This document shows, one piece after another, positions 10,473-21,400 of a stretch of 46,105 nt of DNA. Below the pieces are notes generated by a model. That model did not search any database. It was not told where the DNA came from and worked only from the letters and a program-made list of their open reading frames with translations. The translations under genes were made by a program, and so were the position numbers. The stretch comes from Chara braunii (lineage: Eukaryota; Streptophyta; Charophyceae; Charales; Characeae): NCBI GenBank assembly GCA_003427395.1, contig BFEA01000423.1, positions 502,896 through 549,000 on the forward strand, in the 5' to 3' direction. The first letter of the stretch is position 1. Every line of letters begins with the position of its first letter.

Positions 10473-12550
10473 GTATCCTCTTCAAACAGGGGGGTGCATT
10501 TGCTCCGTACTAGCGTATTGACTTTTTTTTTTGTCAGTTTGCACTTCCTTTCAGCTTATTTTGTTGGAAGTTTGGTCGTGTTGATGTAAGTGCTGCAAGT
10601 ACATGCCTTTCTTTGCCCCGTCTCAGGCCCGCTTGTGGCTACGGGTTTGTTTTTTTGCTTAACCTCCTCTGGTATGTATGTTTTGATCTGCAGTTGCACA
10701 AGGGCCCGTGGACCTTGTTGTGTGTGGATTGCCCACCTCCTGCCGTTACATTTTTCTGCGAACTGATGCCAATGCCAAATCTCACCCAAAAGGAACCCCT
10801 TCTGGCTGATCCTCCTCAACTGGTCCTGTCCCGATCAAATTATCCCACTCTGAATTTGGCAGCTCGAGAGCCCGCATGTAAGCCAAGCATGGGACACATA
10901 GTTAGGATGTAGATGTCTTGCTATCCCATTAACACTCCATGTCCTTCCGCAGTCCCTTAATGGTTTTAGTGCATGGGTCAACCTATAGCACATGCTGCAT
11001 GCTGACATCATTTACTAAGGTGGGATTTCAAATTCATGGACTTCATATTAACATCGAAGCTGAGATCAACAGAGCTATGAGCTAGTCTGAGCATACTCAC
11101 ACAACAGTATGTTGGAACCAAACCATTTTTGTCCGCTTTTTCATTTTGGCATTAATAGAGGGAAGTTGTTGGCACATCTGGTTGCTGCTAGGATGGCTGA
11201 TCCCGCTGTGTCCTTTTCAAGCGGAGTTATCATTTGGCTCCCAGTCTTTGCAAGTCTGGTTTTGAATCAACCATCAGGCTATTTATTTTACTCCCACTAG
11301 TTTTTGAAAGGGGGTCCTGATTTCGACTCTGGTGTCAGAATCGAGGTAGCTGGTCGGCTGTTACATCTAGCTACCAGCAAGTTATAAAAGAAAAGGATCA
11401 GGCTCTTTGGTCTGTGCTGATACTTAAAACAGGAAGTTTCTCTCTCTCTGTCACTCCCACCTCCCTCCCTCGTGCGCGTGCTCTTGCAGGTGTCATTCTT
11501 TTGCTAGCGAGTTGTCTTTTAAGGCAAAGATAACATCGTAAAAACAAAGAGGCACGGATTCAGGTGAATGTGTACGATTGCATTTTTGCTGGACTACAGA
11601 GGAGTCCGTACCCTGTTATTTTAGAGTGTCTTCTCAGGTGACTTGCTGTTAAACCACCAGTACTTGCATGCTTTTGCATTTGTTTTTTTTTTTACTCGTA
11701 GATTGTTTTGCGGATATGAACCTTGACCATGATACAACAGATACGAGGATGCAAAGAAGCGGTTGAGGGACAATTATGACAGGGAATTGGAGGAGTGCTT
11801 GGAGAAGCATATCATAGATTGCGACAAGAAGATTCAAAGGGCGCTGAAAAGACTTGAGGACACTGATGAAGGGGCAGCGTCAGCAGTGCCTGTCTCACAA
11901 GCTACCAAGGCAAGCTATAAAATTTTCATTGACCCATTTGCCATATCTTTATATAAGCGATTACACTTTAGGATCTTTGTCAGGCAATGTGCCCTCGAAA
12001 ATGCAAATGATAAAATCAATGTTACCATGTGCTTCGTCGACTTCGCCAACCTTGCTTATGGGCTACGACAATGTGTTGGCCAAGTTTGCTTTCAAGCAAT
12101 CGGTATGTGTGCACAACTTCACAGCAGTTTGCATCGCATGGCGAGTAGAGTGATCGTTTGAGTTTGCTGGCTCTAAGGATCCTTGTATGTAGAGTATGCA
12201 AAAACACCAGTTCCCCTGAGCTCAATGGGATCCTGGAAGACCAAGGTCTGGATATGCGCTGTAGAGTATGCTGATGAGTTCTGTAGCCAGGCAAGCCCTC
12301 CTAGGGGACCACCAGTTCCCCTGAGCCTCCTTTCCTGAACCAATCGGCGTCTGGATCCGTGCTTTCTCCTGCCAAACGGCAAAGAAAAAGTGAACCCCAA
12401 CCTCCCAGGTCCTTGTGGACTTCAGTGGGGGAACAAAGCTTGGGACAAGCAAAAACACCCATCTGAAGAGAAGGAAAAACAAAGACATAGAAGGGAAAGG
12501 AAGGAACGGAAATGATTCTTACCCATTGAGATTCCAAGATCAACGCTGGG

Positions 12551-12589
<39 letters not shown>

Positions 12590-15500
12590 GCTGTTTCTCA
12601 CGGCCCTCAAGCTGTCAGGTGGCAGTGGGAAGCTGTTTTAAGTCCCTACAGAAGAGCAAAGGATGAAGGAATTGTGGCTGATTTGCGATTTCATCTGGAC
12701 ATTCAGAAGTTGCACATCTTGAAGATGCGAAATTTCACTTGCTTTTACTGCTCGCCTATTGGAAGGACAAAGTGGACCCTCATCCATGACCTCTGACAAG
12801 TGATTGGAATGAGGGGCGCATCGCGTTCAGGTACATTCACGAGTGTCTAGGTGAGAACATGATGTTTGTTCTTCAATTTAGCTGTCAGAGGACCATAAAA
12901 AGTGGCAGACTTGATAATAATGTACATTGCTTGTTGTAAATGAATCTGGACATGCTATTTTGGTCATTCATTTGCAACAGGCCCAGTGAGAGCTGCGATC
13001 TTTCTTTTTTTTTTCATTTCTAAATGCAGGCTTGACTTCTCCTCTTATGGGGGACAGCCGCATTTATGTTATGCTATTATCTTCTCTCAGTATTATGCCT
13101 TGCACTACTACCCGGAATCTACGGTCTAAGCTCAATCTGAGGTTCGGGATGTAAAGTTGGTACTTCTGTGCGCAGGTTTACCAGCTAAGCACTACCCTTA
13201 AATTCAGTAACTGAAGCTAAGCTATCCTTAGGTTATGGGTCCGCACCTACCTAACTCTGCTCTGTGCGGGAAGCAGTGCCCAAGCTCCTAACACCTTGCA
13301 TGGGCTGGAAAGTCAAATACAACTTCCGCAGCCAGCCAGGAGGGACAACCTGACTTTCAAAGCCGCTGAACCCGAAGCATGCCACAGGGGGCCGTGGGGA
13401 ATCAATAGGATATCGTGGGGAATCGATCGCACAACCTCCTGTGTACCACTTACGTGCTCAGCCAACTGAGCTAGGCCCCTTGGCCTATCTTTCACTTCTT
13501 TGTTTTTCTAGATTCTAAATTTGTTTGCTTTTGTTTTCCGTTTCTTGCTCACAGCCGCTTCTTTTCCTTTCTGGGAACTGTATAAGGTGGGGCTGTCTTC
13601 ATCTGGGCAAGGCTGCCTTGAAAAACTACCCTTCTTTGGAACAGCTGCCAAGCCTTCCACGGAAGGTACCTGTGGCCTCAGTGCACACAAGAGGTTCACA
13701 AAACACCCCCGGCGGGGAACTGGCGGTTAGAGTCACTTGGACAGTTTTGTGTTAGCTTGGAGCTGAGGAGGGCTGTGGAAGGCGTTAACCAAAGCTGTTG
13801 ATTGTATTAATTCAGAAAGAAATCGAGTCCATGTGGAGAAGAATATGTGGGCAATGCTCTGTGGTTCTGTATGCTTGGAACCAGGTTGTGCGGGTGATGG
13901 AAGTGACAGAAAGGTCTGTGAATGATGATTACCTCACAAAACTGGTGGTTTTGCATTATCAGCTGAAATGAAAAGGGTTTCGTGAAGTGTGAGACACTGA
14001 AGAGTATGCAAAGAACCTAACGAGTAGCATTTAGCAGGAAGGAGTTGAAAAAGGCAAAGGGGAAATTTCGTTGTTAAAAAAACACAAAAGAAAAGTGTAA
14101 CAAAAACGGTACGTTCCATCTCATCTTATATGGAGGAGGGGGANGAGGGGGGGGGGTATGATTCTCTTATAACTTGGTGCACATAAATGACATAAGAAGT
14201 GAAGTCACAAAAGTGGTGGTTTTGCATTATCAGCTGAAATGAACAGGTTTCGTGAAGTGTGAGACACTGAAGAGTGTGCAGAGAACCTAACGAGTAGCAT
14301 TTAGCAGGAAGGAGTTGAAAAAGGCAAAGGGGAAATTTCGTTGTTAAAAAAACACAAAAGAAAAGTGTAACAAAAACGGTACATTCCATCTCATCTTATA
14401 TGGAGGAGGGGGAGGAGGGGGGGGGTATGATTCTCTTATAACTTGGTGCACGTAAATGACATAAGAAGTGAATGGTTGAACGGGACAAGCTGGGACACGT
14501 CGATAGGAATGGAAAACTTTTGATCCAATGATAATCACACAACGAACGAACGAAATAGAAAGTACAAGAAAGAAACTCTGAAGGCTGGAACATAAATGAA
14601 GTGAAAAAGGAAATAATTGGAATGGTTTTAGCTTTATGCCAAAATCTTTGGAAATAAAAAAATACCAAAGCGAGTGATGTTCATGTGAATGTGCACTTTC
14701 TCTCACTTCGTTCTATGTGAAACCACAGCTGAGCCGCTTTGGTTATGGAGTTTGGTTGGATGAGGCGGTTTGATTCTTCCTTGTTACTAAGTGTGTCTGG
14801 AGCATCAAAATGGTGTGATGGAATGATAAATAGTTTAGATCAAATTCAGATTTCTCAAATTCTTAAATATGAACAAGAGTTGTTGAAATCAATTGATCCA
14901 AGTTTGCTAACACGACCAGCGCTTTATTACTATGGCCTCCTTGCAGACACCGGAGTCTAACGAGCTGACAAAGCAAATAAAGGATAAACTACGAGACGCC
15001 GAGAAGTTGGGTACGTTCCATCTCATCTCATATCGGGGAACTTCCGTCCTTGAGTTCTCTGAAAAGCATCCCACTTGTTCTTGCAGTGAATCTGTCCAGC
15101 AAAAACTCCGAATCCGTCATCGCCAAGTATGCATTGGAACTTAAAAGTGGTGGGTACTTACTGGAGCGTGTGTGCGCTTCCAGTGAAGCGCTATTTTCTG
15201 GGGGTAGCTTCTGCTTTGCAGTGTAGGAATATAGCTCCTTGTGGTATGGGTTGTGGACATAGCAGAGGTCTACATGTCGGTTTTTTACTTGTCGGGTCAA
15301 CATCAGTGTCCCGTCGTTGGATTCCAAATCTGCTGAACGTGGAGGGGAAAGCAAACCTCCTTCCAAAAAGTCTCCCTGCATTCCCATACCTCTTGCTCTG
15401 GGAAATGCATCTGCTTGTTTGGCCTGGTATTTGCTGTGGCGTATGACTGTGGGTTGCGTGAACAATCTGCATCGTTACAGTGGTTGTGCACTCTCTTGGG

Positions 15501-18401
15501 CTGACGAGAGGTGCGCTCTTTTTTGCGCTGATGAGAGGTTGTGCACTTTTTGGGCTCCGGAGAAGGGCCGGAGTGGCTTAGATGGCAGCATTCTTGGGTT
15601 GCAATGTGTGCACAGCTCCGATGCTGCGATGGTTGTGCTCGGTAGCATTCTTGGGTTGCAATGTGTGTGCGGCTCCGATGCTGCTATGGTTGTGCTCCCC
15701 AGACCGGCCAGGATGCCATATATTCTTAAGCCACTCCTGACCGGTCTCAGGAGCACAAAGTGCGCCCAACCTAAGCAGCTTGGAACCGTCCACATGTTGC
15801 AACCGAAGAATGCTGGCATCATAAGTCACTCCTCGCCCTTCTTGGGAGCCCAAAAGAGTGCACAACCATTGTAACGATGCAGATTGTTCACACAATCCAC
15901 GAACGTTTGGCACAGCAAATGCGAGGCCGAACAAGCAGACAACAAGACTAAACTATGGTGTATTTGGATAGAGGTCAAGACTTCAATATGCGGGGAAGTC
16001 ACACCTGGGATCTGATTGCGCAGTGAATTCGTGATTGCATATGATTAGCTGGACTCTTAGAGGTGGTCCATGACATATAGGGGTTGTTGATTCTGGTTTT
16101 CATAAAGTCAGAGGGAGAATTCATCAGCTATTTAAGTTCACACCCAGGGTTGCATGCCTGCCGACCGCCGACCGTTTTCCGGTCAGCAGTCTGCCGACCA
16201 GTCAGAAAACGGCCATCCACTGATTTTTTTTCAAATCTGAGTTGGGGGCTGTACTGTGCTTAATGAGTACAGCCCAAATCTGCTGAAAAACTTTTAGGGA
16301 GGAGGTGGGTGGGTGCAGCGGGAGGTCGGGGGGGGTACAGGGGGGTATGGGGGAGTTAGAAGGGGTATTGGGGGCTTAACGAGGGAGCAGCTGGCTGAGG
16401 TAGCCAAACGTGCCCATCCCTTCTACAAATTCTAAGGGCACGGAAAAAAGAATTTAGGGCCACGTATTCCTCATTGCATTTAATTTTCTTTTCTGAAGGG
16501 CCCCCAGCAGAGCATCTGCAGGGCTCTCATGTCTTACCAGAGACATTCGTCGAATTCCGTACGAAAGAGGAGCAGGCCAGCAAATATATCTTCTGGATCC
16601 GAAGTCAGGTCTGTGTTCCAGCAGTTATGGGTTTTCCTACGAGCAGTGCCCCTAAGGGCCTGGTTCCACTTGTCACCACTTGCATCAAAAGACAAAACAT
16701 ATGGTGGCGTATTATTCCATGTTCTAGCAGAAGATTCGTTGTAGTTTTGCACATTTGGTGAGGAGTGGAGGGAAGCCCTGAAAATCACGTGGTGAGTTGG
16801 CCTGCTACTGGCCAGATAATCACGTGCTCAGTGGCCCCTTAGCTTCTGAAACACGGACCTTAACGTGAATCTACACAATATATAGTTGGCGTGCTGCTGA
16901 CTTGCAATGTGTTTGAGAGCTGCATCTTTCGTTGCGAGTAGGCCCTTGCTAATTATTAACAGGGGCCTCTCAGATTACCCGCAAGGGTTCTCTGATAAAT
17001 GTCAAAGGCCTATTTGTTTGCTCTCCCTCTCTTTCTCGTGTGTCTCTGTCAGTCTCTCTCTCTCTTTTCTGCATCGGGGTTATTAGGGTTTCTGGACCGA
17101 TCTTTTTTCCCAGGGTGCTGACAACCCCAACAGGCAGGTGCCGACCAGGTGACCGGCCGGGTGGTTGGCAGCTGACCAGTCTGGGGCCGCCAACCGTCAG
17201 GGTGTGCAACACTGTTCACACCATTTTTTAGGTAAGGAAAAACCACGCGAGAGGAGGATTTGTTGTGCATTATGTGCTGGAGTGATGGAACTGCAGCATT
17301 CTGTCTGAATCTCTCAATGTCCCAGCTCGTCAACACTCGTGTAGTTTGTTGTGTTGAATAATTGTGTGCTTGTGAATGTGTGACAAACTTATATGAAGTC
17401 CTCTTGTCAGCCTTCGAAGGACTGAAAAGCTGACAACTTGTGCTTTGCTCAAACCGAACTGATGCTTGGACATCCATCCTGGATTTGCAGACCTGGAGGG
17501 GAAAACGGATGAGAAATTGAAAGTGCTAGAGGTTGTCGAGGAACTTCGGCAGAAGCGTGCTGATAAGCAGGTAAGTGGATTCATGAGCTGTCAAATTCCT
17601 AATCCTGGGTGCTTATGTCCCAGCATTTCACCAGCCCACTGCACGAGGCAAAGAAACAAAAATGTTGCCACTCAACTGTGGGCATATGAAAGAATCTATG
17701 ACATCAATGCAATTGTCATGATGTAACTATTGTTCGGTGTTATTGCGAAACTACAGTTGGTAGGGTTACTTTAGGAAATGCCTGAGATGTGTCTTCGTTT
17801 CCCATCCTTGGACAAAAAGCATCTTCTGTGCGCCATGGAGGTTTTCTAGTGATGAGAAACAAGGTCGTTTGTGGCCAACTGTGGTCGGAGACATCATGAT
17901 TGGGCACCAAAGCTTCTCTTTCTCGGTTTCCTCTTTTTTGCCTTTGCAGAAGGCAGGCCAGCAGAGTCCTAGCAGCCAGGAAAATATGGGCCGGTCAAAA
18001 AGCACCGAAGAGGTTGGATGGAAAGGGTAGTTGGAGCAGAGGAGAGGAGGGTAGAGGAAACAGAGTGCTTACAAGATCCAGGTTATGATAATGATGAACA
18101 TCTGAGAAGAGCAGGATCCGCAGCTGCAGCGGCAGCAGAAGGCGGATGTGTGAGTTTTGCGGGGCCAGTATTTTGGGGAGGATGGTAGGTTCCTCCTCAT
18201 CAGGGAAAAGCATTACGATAAGAAAACTGCCTAGAAAAAAATTCGTGCAAAACCAAATGCATATTTTGATCAGGGATGCTATAACCGGGTAGTCCTGTTG
18301 TTTCAGTCTGGGCAGGCCAGGGTCGGTATATTTTTTCGTTCGAAAATCTGGTAGCATTGACACTGCTGGTTTAACCTTACAATTGGTCGTGCCTGAGGGT
18401 G

Positions 18402-18477
<76 letters not shown>

Positions 18478-21400
18478 CTGTGTTTTTTTTTTTGTGGGGA
18501 GAGAGATTGAGCCTATCTTTGGTTTTTGTGGATTGCTTACAGGCCCTTGCACTGCTGGAGACATTTAACAAAGACAGAGCAACAGGTCCATTGGGAAGTG
18601 CTATGTTGGGATCTCCTCCTGGTGTAGGACCTTCACCAATACCCCCAGATCCTCGAACTCAGGAGGCGATAAGGGAGAGGCTCAAGAAAGCAGAGGAACT
18701 TGGTATAGCTGCTGCCTCTATTCTTGTCTTGCCTCTTTTGATTCTTAAAACGAGTATTCCAATCTTTTTTGGATGCTTGTTTTTCTCATCCCACATCATT
18801 TATAGATCGAAGACCAACAGAGTAAGGAGAAGAGCAGCTGTGAATGGAAAAATTTCAGGTGGAATGGGTGCAGCATTAGCCCGGTAGGAATATATTTGAT
18901 CTGTAACGTAGGTCACAAGCGACCCAGCTGGGCGTGCCCGACTGGGTGCTCACTCCAGGTACCCTGGGCAGCAGAACTAGATTTCTTTTATTGGTTCTTT
19001 GGGTGGAAAGGTGTTGCGCCACCCACCGAGATCTGCCTGAATCTGGCTCTTTTGTTTTTATTTGGTTTATGTGTACGGTGTTTGGTGGGCAAGGTGGGGA
19101 CTGGATAGTCACGAAACACACATAGGACGCCCTTAACTCAAAACAGAGGTGTTACACACGCAAATGGAGTGAAACACAAAACTTCCAGGCCGCCTTGTCA
19201 TACACTTTCAGGAGTTGAGAAAAACCCAAGGAAGCTCAGAACGGTCTGTTGTGGAGTAAAGACTAAAAACACGCTGCTGACGTTGAAGTGCTGGCTCCTA
19301 TCGCCGTTGAACCTTGTCCTGTTGCTGCAGTTGCCCCTTGCTCTGCTGTTCTTGAATCTCCCCATGATGCTCTTCCATCTTCTGCAGCCACAGCTCCTTT
19401 TGCTGTCACTCCTCCTACTTGTCCTGTGATCCCTCAGGATGCTGCTGCTGCCAGTCTCTTCTCTCGTTGCTGCTGGTGTGTTCCTCCTCCCAAAGAGGAA
19501 AAGCTACAGTTTTGCTTCGTCCGCCTGGCATACATTTCTGAGCTGCACATTGGTCCCGGGATTGTGCTTTAGCTTTGGATGCTTGTCACTGATGGTGTGT
19601 CCTGTCCCCATTTTCTCCCCTTGGCACTCGAAAGGTCACACCACTGTCCAAGTGACCTGCCTGCACGATCAATGTGAGGTCATCACAAGGCTCATCGTCA
19701 TGATTGGACTTATTTGCTATCTCTAGACCAATCACCATCTCATCCCATGTGTCTCCTCGCCCCTCTCTTCCATGTTTAGCTGGTGTTTCTCATGCCCCTC
19801 CAGAGGACCTTAGTCGTCAAATTCTCGCCGGCCCTTTCCTCGGGGATTCTTCAGAGGGATCTGCTGTGCCATGTCATCATCTGAAAAATCTGAAGTGTAT
19901 TCGAAGGCAGAAAAGCAGGATCATCGTCTTGTGGAGCCTACTCATCCTTGTTCTTCTCGACCTCTTTCCCCCTCTTCCAGGTGCTTTCCCTCTTCTTCCC
20001 GACGCCTAGCCTCCTTCCATGTCTATTCTGCTGGATTTTCTGGGGAAAGTGTGCGGATCTGCCCACCCCTCACTGCACTGTGACATAAGGAACTGCATAG
20101 TATTCTGCACAACGGGACTCTGCATTTCATTCAATCAGCAGGTGTCCCTCCTTGGGTTGACGAGGAAGTTTGCAGCACGTACAGCCTGCCTCGTCATCTT
20201 GCACAGTGCCGTGACCCCCTTCTCGATGGCCTGGTGCTTGTCTTTCTGTGAATGTGGGGATTTTCTTCTATTGCCTGATTGACCCATTTCCAAACTCCGA
20301 GAGCTGGCGGGAGGCTGTGAGACAGCAGAAGCAGCAGCAGCAGGAAAAGAAGATGAAGAAGAAAAAGAAGAAAGAAGAAGAATGGTTGGGAGTGTGATAG
20401 GGGGACGACCAGGATTGTGATGTGGGGAAGTTGATGACGATGGCTGGGAAACAATGATGATGACGATGGCTTCATGATTATGATGGCTGCAGGATGACAA
20501 ATCTCAGCGGAGGGCGAACATGAGTGAAGTCACCATATCAGCCTTGCCTGGCCTTAACCACTTCCAGGCTAGCCCTAGCGCTAAGGTAGCATGAGGGCCT
20601 TACCAACATGTCCTGCCAGCTGGCCGGTTGGCCTTCAGGGCAGGTCCGGAGGGCCTGAGGAGAAGTAGAATCTGGGTTGTAATTGAGAACAATGGAATCT
20701 GTTTGTTTTCATTTGCTCCGATAGTGCAGGTGTCCTGTCTTCTCCCTGCTTGCCTTGTGTGTGTGAAACCCTGTTTCTGGAATACTCTGATGTTCATTCT
20801 TTCCTCGGGCAACGCACATTTGGTGACCTTGTGTTTGTCTCTAGTCTCTCTGTCTGAAGTTATCCGCACATGGTTATGTTCCTGAAGTATCTTGTTTGTC
20901 CGTCTTGTTAAGCTCTGAAGTATTCAGCACTGTGAACATAACAGTCCACCTCGCTTTGTTGAGTGCTCCAGTGGCCATGAACTCCTGTAAAGTACAGCCT
21001 CATGTTAGCAGTCCACCTATCTAGCACTGCGAACTGAATTTTCTTACAGGCATTGCTTCATTCATGAAGACCCATTGCTCAGGTATGTTATTGCTGATTG
21101 TGCCATGCAAACTGTCAGGTGAGATGGGGATGGTGGACGAAGCACAAAAAGCAATGGAAGAAGCTGAAGCATTGAAGAGAGTAAGCAAACTCATTTCTCT
21201 TATTTCCCCTGTTCTGAAGCCTTAGCTATGCTGCTAGGGCATTGCTGTGTCTGTCTGCCCGCCTGTGATCCGTGAAACAGCTATATAATATGCTGAATTA
21301 GTGATAGGGAGTGAATCTCTTGCAAGGTTGATACAACTATCATAAGAGTAGGCTGCCAGCCTGACATGCAAAACCTCCGTCAAACAGATACCTTGGGTGC

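Larger units (their letters stand above)
11910..14946 (+). other. LUC7 intron with GC donor (3.0 kb)
   Basis: The intron begins GCAAGC and ends CTTGCAG. It holds a (GA)n tract, a tRNA-derived SINE, a 270-bp tandem duplication and an atp1-like insert, each listed separately. Confidence 0.82.
15011..17490 (+). other. LUC7 intron (2.5 kb)
   Basis: The intron starts GTACGT and ends TTTGCAG. It contains the 528-bp fold-back element and a G-run-rich stretch. An exon-like segment at about 16500-16608 (acceptor-like CTGAAG, donor-like CAG|GTCTGT) matches no LUC7 block and is not called. Confidence 0.8.

Noticed and set aside
16500-16608. exon-like segment between CTGAAG and CAG|GTCTGT
   Set aside because: None of its frames matches LUC7, and the flanking LUC7 exons join in phase without it.
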